From Prostheceraeus crozeri (lineage: Eukaryota > Platyhelminthes > Polycladida > Euryleptidae), in contig CAJQUW010006790.1 in NCBI GenBank assembly GCA_907163375.1, positions 1 to 64,000 on the forward strand: a stretch of 64,000 nucleotides of DNA. The letters run 5' to 3'. Below are positions 36,854 through 49,584 of the stretch, piece after piece (within the stretch, counting starts at the first letter, position 1; each line of letters opens with the position of its first letter). A model generated the notes under the pieces. It saw nothing but the letters and a program-made list of their open reading frames with translations, had not been told where the DNA came from and did not search any database. Position numbers and translations under genes: made by a program.

Positions 36854-37603
36854 CTACATCCGAAAATTCGGTGAGTATGTCTCTTCATGAAGTTTCTCAT
36901 TGTCACTGTAAATGGCATTTCTCCAGATGTATACATTTCTACCCTTGTTTTCAAGCTTGCTTCTCAATTCGTCACGAATGCTACGAAGGCGTCTATTGAA
37001 TGATAGCTGTGTGGGCGTTAGGTCAGGTCCAATGAACACTTTCTTTAAGTCTGGTGATGTTCGCAGTGTTTTGGCTTTTGATAGTATAGAATGTCTCAGT
37101 TCCATGTCTTTCATAATCAACCGCAATGGTCTACATTTGCCTTGCACAGGTTTTCCAAGTCTACGAACAGACTCACAATCGGTAGTGATGTTGAAATCTA
37201 TCCCAAGGAAATTCATGATACCAGAAATAGGTGTGTTTGTTTTACTGATATCTAGAACTTCATGTACACCATGGATGATGAGGTTTTTCTTTCTTATAGC
37301 TCGCTCGTGATTTTCGAGGAGTGCGTCTTGTGACTCTATGGCTCTTGTTATTTCACTTACTGCAAATTTCGTAACGAATTTTTCCGTCATTTCAATCGAC
37401 AATCGTACATTTGCTTCTTTATGATGTTTGTTGTCTAATTCTAATGTATCAATACGCCTAGTCAAAGTTGCGATTTCGTCCTTCAAACTCTTTATTTCAT
37501 TTGTTAGTGATTCGATCACCTCTAATTTAGAAGCCTCGATCATTGCCTTGATCTCAGACAACATCTCGTTGGATTGTGACCCAGATCTGGTTTCACGCGC
37601 CAT
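36854..37603 (-). CDS. LINE ORF1 RNA-binding protein
   Basis: ATG at 37603 (MARETRSGSQ) gives an intact 249-aa protein; an upstream GTG-initiated extension is not used. Residues about 15-95 form a coiled coil (LTNEIKSLKDEIATLTRRID, LELDNKHHKE). An RRM-like segment follows, with KKNLIIHGVHEV and VRRLGKPVQGKCRPLRLIMK, and a C-terminal domain with FIGPDLTPTQLSFNRRLRSI. This coiled coil plus RRM-like plus C-terminal arrangement is the usual ORF1 of L1- and CR1-group LINEs, where the trimer or multimer coats LINE RNA. It ends TAG at 36854, overlapping the ORF2 open frame. Confidence 0.85.
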   Translation of the reverse strand: MARETRSGSQSNEMLSEIKAMIEASKLEVIESLTNEIKSLKDEIATLTRRIDTLELDNKHHKEANVRLSIEMTEKFVTKFAVSEITRAIESQDALLENHERAIRKKNLIIHGVHEVLDISKTNTPISGIMNFLGIDFNITTDCESVRRLGKPVQGKCRPLRLIMKDMELRHSILSKAKTLRTSPDLKKVFIGPDLTPTQLSFNRRLRSIRDELRSKLENKGRNVYIWRNAIYSDNEKLHEETYSPNFRM

Positions 37604-39612
37604 ATTGATAATGAAGTGAAACGTCAGAAAGACAAAGGGACACGAAGACACTGTCGTAAATGTCACGTGCAGAAAATCGATATCTCGGATACCAGCGGCG
37701 TGGGGAGGTGACTAACTCGATTCGATAACAGCTGATTTTATTGATGTCATCAGCTGACAATACCAGCTGGTCAGCACACAGATCAATCAGCACTACAACA
37801 ATTACTAGCGAAGGCACTGATATCGAATGCGATTGAACACTTAACTAAAATGCACGATGTAATGCTGACGAAATGCCAATAATAGAAGTGATGAATGCTT
37901 GCGCGAGGATATTCCAATAACGTTGAAAGAGATCAAGCCAGAATGAATAGAATGAATAGAATTCAATCTTTATCCACAGTAAATTAACCACAATTTGATA
38001 ATTGATGAGAGTACCACCATTCAATTACTAAAAGCAGGCCAAACCAACAGATCAAAAAATATTCCAGAAATAACGCAACCAATTTCTAAACCACCAGAAA
38101 TTCGATATTGCGCTCGAGAGACGCACCACAAGTCGACCGCTCGCGACAACGATTGATCCGCATCATTTTCTGTTTCATTGACTGACACTTATTTGATTTC
38201 TTGAGGCATCCGTGTCATTTAGCACTCAGAGAGTTCAAAGCAAATTTTCATAAAGGATTTTGGGGAAATCATACTTCAGATCAAAGTTATGGTGTGAATC
38301 CAGAACAGACGCGTTGAAACATTATTGTGATCTGGAAAGAAGCTACCCTACATGCATGTCAATCTTCGTCATTCAAGGTTCGAAGTGGAGCTCCTGCACC
38401 CGGATTGGAACCGCCCCGGGGCCCGGTCGGAGTCATCAAAACCGGTTATTGGGACAGTGTCTGGCGTCTCTGTACCAGTTGGTTAAGGCTTTGATCATCT
38501 GACATTGTTTGATCAACTTATGCCATTAGACAATATTGAATTTCCTCATATCGTACGTGAAATGCATGAATGGTAGGCCTACCGGTAATCCGGATAAGCG
38601 AGTTGCCTATTACAATACAGTATCATGCAATGCAATTATTAACACTTTGATATCATGTTTTGTGCGATGAGCAGTAATACGCGTTATGACTTATTTACTC
38701 GTCTAATGAGTTGTAGGGCTACTATGTAATTTATGATAATGTTAAGTACATTTTCAAAGTCAATCAAACACAAGCAAATTGAAAGCAGGTAATCAAAATA
38801 ATGACCCAAGCGGGCATTGATATAATATTAACATTGATACAACAATATATGCGTGTATATATCTACATCCCGCCTCCACAAGAAAGCTTCTAGCAGTCAA
38901 CAAATTCTAAGCTCCAATATAATAGAAGATTTTCTAACGATTGAAGTTCTGAGATGAACTATTTGATCACTGACTGAGTGCTGATGTTACGAAATGTGTT
39001 GCCTGCGACGTGCAACCTTGATTTAAAGTCATTCATTGAAATGAGATTTATCTCTTCACTTGTGAGGGAATGTCAGTGATTTGCGACGTCAATTGCGAAC
39101 TCTCTCCACTACAGTTTAAATTCAGATCCTTTGAGTCTACATTGATGACCACGAGCAGACGTAAAAGAGTCTGGAATAATTAGCTCGCTAAACTTGTCAT
39201 CAATTTTTCATTGTAGTGAGTGTCCCTGTATAATGACAATCAAAATTTATCGTATGTCGTTAACTCATCAAACAATTATCCACAATCCATGGTCAAATGT
39301 TCGGTTACTGGGTCCTACCTAGGTTGCATTGAAATCCATTACTCATTGCATCTCTAAGCTCCACGTGTTATGTCAACTATCCCACGAAGTGAAATTATTC
39401 AAGATCTGGAACAATTTTACAATAGATAGGTTAAGGAATACGTAATGCTTCCAAAATTCATACAGGCTAGACTATATGATTCTGGAAACTTCATTTGAGA
39501 AAAAGTAGGGTTTGAACTGCATGTACATGCATAAGTTGCCAGTAATCATTTTCTTACTGTTTAAAGAACACTTCTCGAAATTTATGTCACAAAACATAAG
39601 TGTAGATGCTCT
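37604..39612. other. probable LINE 5' region, then no gene seen
   Basis: Bases 37604 to about 38160 are GC-richer and probably include the LINE 5' untranslated region (for example CAGCTGACAATACCAGCTGG). A GC-rich spot CCGCCCCGGGGCCCGGTCGG lies at 38411. The remainder is AT-rich with no recognisable gene. Confidence 0.4.
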
Positions 39613-39838
39613 CAAATTATGTTACATTTACATGCTCTCAATGTTTTAATGATTGACTAAGCATTTATTCTAGAGTGAATGTCGTCAACGGTCGACACGG
39701 GTATAATTAAATTAACAGGACGGCGCAATGAGAAGCCAAATTCAAATGTTGCGGCCGTGGTCAGGCCGGCGATACTAAAACCGGCCCGAACGATCGGCCG
39801 TTGGCCGCTTCCAAACCTGTCGTGCACAACTAGGAAGG
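39613..39838 (+). repeat. dispersed repeat, copy 1, GC-rich end
   Basis: Same orientation and sequence family as 58138-58318. Shared blocks are AAATTATGTTACATTTACAT, TAATGATTGACTAA, GATGTCGTCAACGGTCGAC-like sequence, and a GC-rich end with GCGGCCG and GGCCGGC. The end resembles hAT termini (complement reading CAGGTTTGGAAGCGGCC). No gene is encoded. Confidence 0.7.
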
Positions 39839-42800
39839 CATTGGAAAGCGAGAACAATAAGATAGGACTCAATCCTCCAGCGTACATTCAGAAAAGGAGA
39901 TATTCCCAGAAGATATAAGCGAGAAAAAGAAAATGTGGAATATTAAACGATCGAAATAAGTCTCTCAAAATGCTCAGAATCCTGATTTGAAGTGGAGCAA
40001 TTCCAAAATAGGAACTGGAAAAGAAAACGTCCATCTTTTTTATGATGGACCGAAGCGAGTCTTTCTCTTTCATTCTGACCAGAATCCGGAGAAAATAGAT
40101 TCCCCAAAAGAAGGAGCCCGAAAAGGAAGCGGTTGAGTATTTAACAGCCTTGTGAAACGAGATGGAAATGAATAAGTTTCTACCAGACAGAGTTTGAATT
40201 TATTCGCCATCTCAAATGTTTGCCTTGAATTATGCTCACTATGAACAAGAAAATACATTTAGATGAAAAACAAATTAGCATGATTAATATGGTTCCAGCT
40301 GCGAAGCTGCAGTGTGGTATCGCCAACTACGAGGAATGCCTCGCCATTGGTGCACACTGAAATGGAGAAATTGGCGTGATCAAAATGAGAAAGTTTTTTT
40401 CTAGAAATCATGAAAATATCACGAAATTGAAGAGAACGATGAGAAGCAGTGGAGGAAGGCCAAATCTTCCTGTCCATAGATGTAAAAACTTTGATTGACA
40501 AACTTGAAATTGACACCCTCATATATCCGACAGGAATGTTCGATAACGGAATAATTATTGCAGTCTTATCCTGTCTTCTGACACCGACATTTCGTCAAAC
40601 CGCATTCATTTTCAGTTTGTCAGTCCGACAGAGTACTGTGAACATTTTTAGCTCTGTAACAGCCGTGTAGTTTTCTAAAATTATGTGATGATGACCGTCA
40701 CTGTTGGCTTGCAGACAGACGCAGTCATATACAGCGAGTCATAGGGGGAATGATGCATATGGGTCATTTCGCGGTAACGGTCGTTTCATTCTAAGTAGTT
40801 AACTAATTTTCATCAGAGGTTTTCATACTTAAGATATAATTCTTTTCGAAATCAAACTGCTGCCAAGATAATCTCACACACTGGAAATTATCGCTTTACA
40901 ATGGTTTTCCTGTAATTTCGCGCTCTCTTCTATTTTAGCACTAAATGTACCCGGCAACGGTCTTTTTTAAAAGGTACGCTGTTCAGTTGCCTGTACATAA
41001 AGAGATCTTTCTGATGAGCTTCTGCTCATCAAGTTGTGATATATCTGCAGCATACTTTTCATACACTCTTGTAACAATGTCATAAGTAATTAAATTATAT
41101 TAATTCTCAAATTGTCTATAGATCTCAAAATGTTTGGCAGCGCTCGTTTCTCAAGAATCTCTTTTGACTGTGTGGTGACTCATTGAAATTTAACTGAACT
41201 AATTATGAAGTAGAGCTATTTTACGAATTGTGATAGTCATCAGACGAGATTAAGTTGTAAGTGCTTCGAACATAACCTTTAGGAAGACTAAGGCGAGTGT
41301 AAAAAAGTTTCTAATTTTCCGACCCATGTTTCACTTTCGTGGAAATGACCATATGCTGAAATTTATGAGACAACCAGAGAGTGTTTTATTCCACTACGAT
41401 ACGGAATTAGCATGTTCACGACACATGCGTTAAGTAGGTACCAGCAGGTAGTGATACAAAAGTACCAGAAATTGCCAATTTGAGGAATTTTTATCGTTAT
41501 TCCAGTAATAATTAAGGTATCGTTTCCAACACTACCAATAGGCTAAACATACAAACTACATGTTTACATGTTTATTCATGACATAAGGAATATTCTATAT
41601 TATTCGCAGTAAAGCTCTGGTGAGTATGCGTACTGTGCAACTGTTCGTAGACAGACTAAACTGAAATCGTTTACCACATTTCTTCTTCTTCAACCCGCCC
41701 TTCAATAGAGCTTGGGTAAGGACAGCCGAAATGAAATAGAGCCCATGTCCCTGATGCAAACCAGAGAAAGCCTACTTTTACTGCATCTCCACCAACTATC
41801 TAGGATCGCCTTCACCGTGATTCCGATTCAACCAATATCAAACTCAAACTCAGAGCAGAGCAGCTGCTGTGCAGTCCTTCAACTTGCTCAACCAATCTAG
41901 ATATTCAAAGCCAATTTAGCACATTCCGAGCCTCACTGAGACTCTATAGGGCAAAACGCAGCGTCTTAGACTAACCGCAAAGAAAGTTTGTGCTCAAATT
42001 GTTCAAGTTTGAGGACATCTTTCTATTCTATGTCTATGTCCAGGCGAAATGGCACTCTGCAATCTTCATGACAAAATGTAACTCCGAGAGTTGCATTAGA
42101 AGAAACTCGATATTACAGCATATTTTTCGGGAACAGAATGTGTCGGATCATCGGGGGTAAACTGCATATCTAATATTGTTCAGTACCAGCATAAAGTGCA
42201 GATAACACATTTTAAATGACAATCGATGTAACAGATATCAATTTGCTTTCACTATTGCAGACAAAGGACATCTGAAATTGACTAACATACTTTGTACGAT
42301 TGCTTTCAAAATAAGTAAATAATTATTTTACAAATTTATGTTTCCTTCTATTCAATTATTTGATGGCGCTCATTTGCCTGAATTTTATTTTTTGAGAGGC
42401 CAGATCTTTAGGAACACAAAAGAATATTATGACAGATCCTGTTTTAGAGCAATTATCTTTCATCAAAACAAAAAGTGAAGTGCATGTTTGACGAGACTAA
42501 GCAATTTTAAGCATTTAGCATAGTATGTCTTATTATCTCTGTCGGTGTTAAATGATGCACTTTTCCCATTGACATCGATATAAACTGATGAAAGAAGCTA
42601 ACTGACAATAATGAATTAAAGAAACAATGAAAGCCCATAGGATTCTCGATTAAAGTAAGTACTCAATTCTTATATTGTGGGCATGAGCTTATTTCTCAAA
42701 CTGGTTATTTGAGCAAATGAATGCATTAATAACTTATGACAGAATCTGGACTATTCGTCACGCCATCAATAACCTTTTACTCTTGTGAAATGTGTTGAGG

Positions 42801-45800
42801 ATGCGTTGTGAATTCGAATACCGAAATAATTTCGAAGCTAATTGAAGAGCCTATTTGCCATATGTGACAATTAGACATCTTTATCACCTTTTTCAACATT
42901 GGATTTACCATAGACACGCAACCAACGACGGGATATTAATGATAGGGAGCTTTAACAGATATTTGAATTTCCTGCCCATCTCACGACTGCATCATTTGGC
43001 GTCCCATCCCAATTAGTTCCCCCTCAGCTATGATTGCGTGAAATAAGAAGTCCGATTTTAGCAAAATCATGGGTGCAGTTCTAGACTACAAAATGAATTA
43101 TTTCGTATAATAGCCTCATGATTCTGAAACTCTGAAGATGAGAAATTGCAGTATTTTTACTTTTGAGCAGTAATAGCAAAATCATATTTCTACACATGTA
43201 TGTAATGAATAACTTCACTCAACTAAACTCTGCTCTAACTGCAGATTGCAGATACAGGGAATACACAAATTTGTTTAGAAGGGGACGTTTCTTGCTCGCA
43301 TATAAGAAATTTGCAAGCACATTGTTTAGGATATTGATATGAACAATGTGCAGACTAAACTTGCAATAGCATTAAGACATTTCTTTAAGTTATTGAAGCA
43401 ATTGGTCTATTCGCGTATGCATGGTGCAGTGAAGATTTAGGCAAGGTAACAAATATTCTATCCTTGAGTGAGTGGTTCTTGCTGCCACTATCTTCAAATG
43501 ACAATAGCAACAATTATCTGTGTTTGACACATCATCATGATAAGCACCTAGGGAGTTTTGATGTAGCCTTCAATCAATTCCAAAATCATGTATTAACCTA
43601 ATCAATATACAGTATCTGAAGCGCATCGATATCTCGGGGTTTCCGCTCTGCATTGTGCCTACATGATATTCCCGGTGTGTGAACTTTGTAATGGTATTCA
43701 GTTGATCCAATCGCTTATCTTCGTGCTATGAATAGCAATTCAACATTGAAGCTATCAATTTTTATGGATGTTAGGATTTTTATCGAATTTTGTCTATAAA
43801 TCCCTTTAATTGCTGCAATTTAACTTATTTGTTCTAAATAACTTCAAATGTGATTAAAAAGGAAATAGACGACTTGTGAATGAATGATTGATGACAGCTT
43901 TTCCTGAGAAGAAAACAAGAGCTCATGAAATATTGGTCGAATTCTAATTTTTTAAAAGGATGCTGGGTTTTACAACTGAAAGAATCGAGTACAATGAATG
44001 TCATGAGATGCATGAATTGCTCAATGGGTTGAAACTTATTCTTTATGTTAAAGAAAGCGACTTTTACTAGATGACTATGACGAAAAAAGAATGAAAATGA
44101 GAAGAAGCATTTTTGCAAAATTCCATCAATTGATGGTAAGTGACGGTAGCACGAGGAGCTCCTACTTTTTGTTTCTTAACTGCAGAAATATTCGTCTGCT
44201 AATATTAAACACCGGTGCTATGATTTACTTTTACCCCTTTATCTGCTCCACTGATTGGAAATAGAAAATTAGAAATTTGCGTTACTAAATGACATCCTCG
44301 GTCAAAGAAGATCACAACACAATCAGCATATTCAATTTCTGTCATGTACATGCATTTATTTCCGTGTAGTTCGATTGCTATGAAGCATGAATGACAGCTA
44401 TTAATAAGTTGGAGACAACCTGGAGCTCGACATTGTTTATATTACTGACGTAGTTAAAGGTTGAAATGCTTATTATAAAGGTTTGACCCGTACAGAACGA
44501 GTTTTTCTGTTCAAGATCGATGATGCCATTTCAACATGCAAACGGCGAAAAGTGTTTGCGTCATTGCCGCTTCAAGTGCATTTCTACCGGCTAGAATGCA
44601 TAAACTGAGGCTCTTTACCAAATCAACTGCAGCATTATCGCTTCAGACGCAAAATAAAATAATGAAAATAATAAAGACGCAGCATTTTTTCTTATTCTTT
44701 TAGCCTGTTGAGCAACAGTCATTCAAATAGCTTATAAATTAACTGTCTAATGCGAGCACTGCAAAAACCTGCGTCATTCTGAACTGATTGGCTTGGAACT
44801 GATTTCCAAATGATTGGTCTTTTACGAATGAATGCACGTCCTATTGCTGCATTTTCAACTTGGCGGATGGAGAAGTGAAATCGGATGATTGATTGATTGG
44901 CTGCAGTTAGATTCATGTAATTAGGCCTACAGCATGGGCACAGGACGTCTTTGTCAATTGCGCTCGTGTACATGAAGATAATGATTGAAATGAGAAGTGC
45001 TAAACTGATCAATGCGTTGGACAAAGTTGAATTAATTACTAATCATTATTTATGTCTGTCGATCGATGTACAGTATAATGCTAATTTTATGTTCTTCTAT
45101 GCCTCTAATAATTTACAATACATATGAAATTTCGTTGCTATATTCAATGATCATAGCTAATCGTTTTCATCTTGAAATCAATGCCCCGATAATATTCAAT
45201 GAAGTCCATATCAATATATTCAATGACCCTATCGATCCATCGACAAATGTGTAATGACTCCCAGCCATGGAAGAATACATGCCAATACTTCTTGATTGTT
45301 ATCAGGAAGATATGCATTTTAATATTGCCCACAATACTTGTTCAAGCCCTTACTTGTTAGTTGCTATTTGCCTCTTATACGTTCTTTCCCTCAATGCTGC
45401 GTTATTTCGCTGAGTAAAGCTAAGCTCCTCGATTTAATCCAATCACAAAAATTGAAAATTGAATTGCTTGATTCATGACTTTGTTTAAATGGTAAGAAGG
45501 TGATGAGAAATTTATCCTGATCTCATCAAAGTTCTTGCAATCCTAGACAGGATGCTTTATGACTACTATCCATCATACGTGTATTATCATTACACGTATT
45601 ATTTGTAATTTTTGCATTTGACTTCCCTGTATTCTTCAAAGGAAGCGGTCACTTATAACCTGGTAGTCAATTCATGATCTGAGACAGAGCAAGAACATGT
45701 TCATTTAAAAAATCTTACGATTGGCTATGATCTTTAGGTAGATGGAAATTTATTTTTAAACTGCTATTTTTCTATCTATGTATGGTGTTGCAATTTTAAG

Positions 45801-46156
45801 TAAAATCAGGATTTCTTTTTTTCGTATTTACTGTGAAGCTGAGATGCTCTTCTACTATCTCAAAAACTTGCAGGTGCAGCAATAATTCATCTGCCTATCG
45901 TCGAAAATTTATTTGAAATTGTCTCAATTGAGTTGTACTCACTTCGGAATTTTACATCTGTAGCCGCACATCGGCATTGATTAGGGTAAATTTACGTCAT
46001 CAGGCTTTGTTTCCATTATGATGTTGATATGGCCAATTGTTGCATTTGAAACGGGAACGCTTCACATCATTTCGACAATTGTTGTTGTAATGTCAGTGAT
46101 GAACTCGAAGCGTCAATGCTGCGAACGGCTATGTCCTTTTGTAGTTGAAATGTCTA
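39839..46156. other. 6.3 kb with no recognised gene
   Basis: AT-rich DNA. Small open frames are present but none has a motif, splice signals or composition that supports it. The longest of interest, on the minus strand at 44719-45020, reads LISLALLISIIIFMYTSA then a CPCC group, but lacks an upstream ATG. No transposon termini were recognised. Confidence 0.35.
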
Positions 46157-46255
46157 TACATATATATATATATATATAAATATATATATATAAATATAAA
46201 AGTAAAAAGTATCAAAGTGGTGTATATACGTGTATATATATATATACGTGGTTCA
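46157..46255. repeat. AT-rich microsatellite block
   Basis: Alternating AT and TATAAA runs, including the palindrome ACGTGTATATATATATATAC at about 46228. Confidence 0.9.
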
Positions 46256-46759
46256 AGGGAGAGAAACTTTTTATATTAGATATTAGTAGTAATAATATTC
46301 GATTATTCGAAAATGGTTAATTCATGTGATTTGAAGAAATAATGCGTAGAATGAAAATTTTGCTTTGTCAACCTTTCACAACACATTATTATTGTCTGAA
46401 AGGCGAAAATGTTTGTTAAGGAGGTGAAAGACACACACGAGATGCTCATATTTAATCAGGGATTAAAAGAGAAAAGCGGCAATCTACAGTCAGTGTGCCA
46501 AACATATCTCGAATTTCCGACTAGAAATTGTAAACCACATTACAATTTCCTGCCGGTAGGAAGGCGTGTGGTACAAAACCGATAATAAAAGGATCAAGGT
46601 AAAAAATGGATGAAAATAACATGCATGTCTCAAAAATATGCAAAAAAAGAACATACATACACCAGTGGCAGCTCCATGCCTTACTAATAGATCATGCTCA
46701 TCAATTTTTTTGGCATCAACCGGATTCATGCTTGTGTTATTCGTCATTGTAGCAATTAA
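46256..46759. other. no gene seen
   Basis: AT-rich spacer ending at the TAA target duplication of the Harbinger element. No recognisable feature. Confidence 0.4.
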
Positions 46760-46785
46760 AGGTTGGTTTATACTTATCTCTGTAG

Positions 46786-46871
46786 CTCTGTAGAGTTAAA
46801 TACATATTTATGAAAACTCTGCAGAGGTTTTATCTACAGAGCTCGCAGAGTACTCTGTAGGCTCTGTAGAG
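46786..46871. promoter_or_regulatory. 5' subterminal CTCTGYAGAG palindrome cluster
   Basis: The 10-bp palindrome occurs at 46786-46795, 46817-46826 and 46862-46871. The region also has near copies (CTACAGAGCTCGCAGAG). It mirrors the cluster at the other end and probably binds the transposase or the MADF partner (inference). It also overlaps the likely transposase promoter. Confidence 0.7.
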
Positions 46872-46945
46872 AATTATCGATCAGACTCGGTTAGGAAGGG
46901 TGTTTAAACTTCTACCGATGTCGGTAGACTGTATACGAATATCAT

Positions 46946-48136
46946 ATGGAGGCACGACGTGACGACGATATTGAGGTTCTTTTCACCTTAAGGCTTTATC
47001 TGAAAAGCAGAAAGCGTATACGCTCAGTATATATGAGACAATTTTTGAGTCAGCGAATACACCGTGGACAACATAAAATGTTGATTCCTGATCTGATTGA
47101 TGATAAACACATGTTCTTCAACTATTTCCGTATGTCAAAATCCAGGTTTCAAGATTTACTGAATCGTGTGAGCCCTCTCATTACCCATGAAAGAACTCAT
47201 GCACAACCAATTGGAGCTGCTGAGCGACTTTGCTTGACTATACGGATTTTAGCCAGCGGCGATTCTCAGGCAAGTATGGCCATAAATTACAGAATCAGCA
47301 AATCATCTGTTTCCAGAATTGTTAAAGAGACATGTGCAGCGATATGGGAAACTTTACACCCAAATTTTCTCGCGCCTCCAACAAAAGAAAAATTCATGGA
47401 AATTGCTGAAGATTTTTGGAAAATATGGAATTTCCCTGATTGTATGGGATCAATCGATGGTAAACACGTAGAAATTATCGCCCCACCCAATTGTGGATCT
47501 CTATTTTACAACTACAAGAAGCATTATTCAATCATTTTGATGGCTGCGGTCGATGCAAAGTACCTGTTTACATACGTGGATATTGGTGCATATGGACACT
47601 GCAGTGACAGTACTGTTTTCATGGAACCAACTTTCGGTAAGACCATCAGTGATATGACGATTTGTGCTCCAGATGAAAATTTTCTTCCTGAGACCAGTAT
47701 GAAATCCCCTTTTGTCTTTATTGGCGATGAAGGATTTCCCTTGAAACCCAACATTATGCGACCGTATCCAAGAAGACAACTAGATCGCGAAAAACGAATA
47801 TTCAACTATCGCCTCTCGCGCGCTAGAAGAACAGTGGAGAACGTTTTTGGGATTCTCTCGGCGAGGTGGAGAATTTTGCGTCGTCCCATTGAAGCGTACA
47901 CTGCTGTAGATGAGATCGTGAAAGCTACGACCTGCTTACATAATTACTTGAAATCAACAGACTTTAAAGAGACAAGTGAACGACAGTATGTACCACCGAA
48001 TTTCATTGACCGGGATGGAGATGACGGTAACATCATACCTGCGGAATGGCGAACAGAAGTTGAAAATGCTGCATTTGGCTCAATTAGTAAAATTTCTTCC
48101 AACAATCTCCAAGTTGGCATCCAACATTCGGAATAA
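46946..48136 (+). CDS. Harbinger DDE transposase, intact
   Basis: This 396-aa open frame begins at ATG 46946. The N-terminal half has a helix-turn-helix (about residues 108-127, QASMAINYRISKSSVSRIVK). The DDE nuclease follows: Asp171 in MGSIDGKHV, Asp221 in GHCSDSTVF and Glu298 in RARRTVENVFG, with the family signatures FIGDEGFPLKP (258-268) and GILSARWRIL. The fold and length agree with HARBI1-type nucleases, which cut at the termini and target 3-bp TWA/TAA sites, matching the TAA duplication seen here. Family members need a Myb- or MADF-like partner for DNA binding and nuclear entry; the neighbouring minus-strand gene is that partner. AATAAA at 48295 is a candidate poly(A) signal. No lesion is visible. 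Confidence 0.95.
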   Translation: MEARRDDDIEVLFTLRLYLKSRKRIRSVYMRQFLSQRIHRGQHKMLIPDLIDDKHMFFNYFRMSKSRFQDLLNRVSPLITHERTHAQPIGAAERLCLTIRILASGDSQASMAINYRISKSSVSRIVKETCAAIWETLHPNFLAPPTKEKFMEIAEDFWKIWNFPDCMGSIDGKHVEIIAPPNCGSLFYNYKKHYSIILMAAVDAKYLFTYVDIGAYGHCSDSTVFMEPTFGKTISDMTICAPDENFLPETSMKSPFVFIGDEGFPLKPNIMRPYPRRQLDREKRIFNYRLSRARRTVENVFGILSARWRILRRPIEAYTAVDEIVKATTCLHNYLKSTDFKETSERQYVPPNFIDRDGDDGNIIPAEWRTEVENAAFGSISKISSNNLQVGIQHSE

Positions 48137-48365
48137 TTTCAAAAACTTCTTTCTCACAAATGCAGGGAAAGTGTCTTGGCAGGATAACGTCATACCTGTA
48201 GACCTATAAATACATGGATTATTGTTATTAACTTTTTTGAAGAACTAGGCCTAAATATCTTTGAGGTCCCATGAATGCAACTTTGTCGATTATCAATAAA
48301 AGTCAATACCATATCATATTTCTATTCAACGACATAAATCAGTTGTTACTGATATTCTCATACAC

Positions 48366-49371
48366 TTAAGCAATATTAAAATAAGAAGATTCTCTTGTAT
48401 CACTCATCGAAGTGTTCATATTCTGCAACTCAGTAAATACCGGTCTCTCCAAAGCAGATGACTGTTCAGCTTCAAAAAGCAAACGTTGAATATTCATCTT
48501 GACTTTTTCTTTCAATACAGGATTGAATCGTTTCAATGATGCGGCGACACTTTTAGCTGAAATGAAAAGAAGTCAAAGTTATGATGTCAGACAATAAAGA
48601 CATTCGGCAGGACCCTAAGGTTGATGCAATAAATACTTCAAATTCTGTCAGATGACAATTTGACCTCATTTAACATAAAGCGCAAATAAAAATTTACGTT
48701 ATTGAAGCACTAATATTAAAAAATATATCAAAAAATCAAAACTTTAAATTCGATCAGCGCGTTTTTTCGATTTATACGATTTAATTGATATATTTATTCT
48801 GTGCATCACTCACCATAAATCAAGTCTTCGTCGTCAGCAGCTTCTCTATCCTCATCTCGAGATTGCAAGAATTTGAGAATTGCTTCATCAACCGATGCGG
48901 CAGTTGATTTGCGCCTCCCCACTGCAACAGTTTTAGCAGTTTCCGGTGACACTGAAAGTGGCGTGGAAACTGAAGCTGGAAAGTCTTTTGTTTCAGATTG
49001 CTCGGGAAAATCTAGGTCTACACTATCTTGTGATGCCGATTCACGCTTGTTCGTAATAGTTTTTCTTCGCTCGCTACAGTTATCCAAGAAGGACATGAGC
49101 TCATAATAAGCTCATCGAATCGGTTTCGAAGATCCGCTTCCTGACCTCGTCTCAGTTTCCTTTTTTTCTTTATCTGACGACGAGTATCGCGTAGCCCGCT
49201 CCATTTTTTCTTACACTCTTCGGGGCTCATATTTAATTCCTTCGATATTGTAATCCATGAGTTCCATTTTTTGATGGTGTCTCGGTAATCTTGACTTTTC
49301 AAATTCCACAAATGTTCATGCCTTTGGACGGCGCAGATAAGTTCCTCACTTGGGTCACTGGACTCTCTCAT
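48366..49371 (-). pseudogene. MADF-BESS DNA-binding partner of Harbinger, frameshifted
   Basis: Exon 1 runs 49371-48814 and exon 2 48556-48366, separated by a 257-bp GT-AG intron (donor ATG then GTGAGT, acceptor TTTCAG). The start is MRESSDPSEELICAVQRHEH. The MADF domain covers about residues 10-75 (LWNLKSQDYRDTIKKWNSW, then EECKKKWSGLRDTRRQIKKK). A Ser- and Thr-rich linker follows, and exon 2 begins inside the BESS-like segment, AKSVAASLKRFNPVLKEKVK then MNIQRLLFEAE, which mediates protein contacts. An 11-bp tandem duplication (ATGAGCTTATT next to ATGAGCTCATG, near 49095-49117) changes the frame after FDEL. The rest remains open, so the damage is recent. The protein would direct the transposase to the element ends. 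Confidence 0.88.
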
Positions 49372-49397
49372 CTCAACTCATGAAATGACTGCGCTTT

Positions 49398-49584
49398 CTC
49401 TGCAGAGGTTGTCGGTAGAAGTTCAACGCTGTTCAACACGCTAACGATGTCTGCAGCGTGCGATCGATAATGGTATTTTTACTCTGCAGAGATTGCTAAA
49501 ATATCGTTTAACTATTTCATCTGTGACCTACATTCTGCCGAGTTGAACGAGATTTGGTTGTCATAGTTTCCAAGCTCTGTAGAG
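49398..49584. promoter_or_regulatory. 3' subterminal CTCTGYAGAG palindrome cluster
   Basis: Copies at 49398-49407, 49482-49491 and 49575-49584 mirror the three at the other end. The outermost copies lie 26-28 bp from the element tips on both sides. The cluster overlaps the likely promoter of the MADF gene. Confidence 0.7.

Larger units (their letters stand above)
34189..37603 (-). mobile_element. LINE of the Jockey/CR1/L2 group, nearly full length
   Basis: Two overlapping genes are arranged as in non-LTR retrotransposons: ORF1 (36854-37603) and ORF2 (36853-34189), with ORF2's open frame overlapping the end of ORF1. Only two lesions break ORF2, so this is a young copy. A 5' untranslated region probably extends to about 37850 or beyond, and a 3' trailer lies below 34189; neither end nor the target duplication could be fixed. 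Confidence 0.88.

Noticed and set aside
36912..37310. 132-codon plus-strand frame
   Set aside because: Antisense shadow of LINE ORF1.
37604..37666. 21-residue N-terminal extension of LINE ORF1
   Set aside because: It would start at GTG; the ATG of MARETRSG at 37603 fits a eukaryotic start.
47287..47805. Minus-strand frames opposite the Harbinger transposase
   Set aside because: Antisense shadows of the DDE coding sequence.
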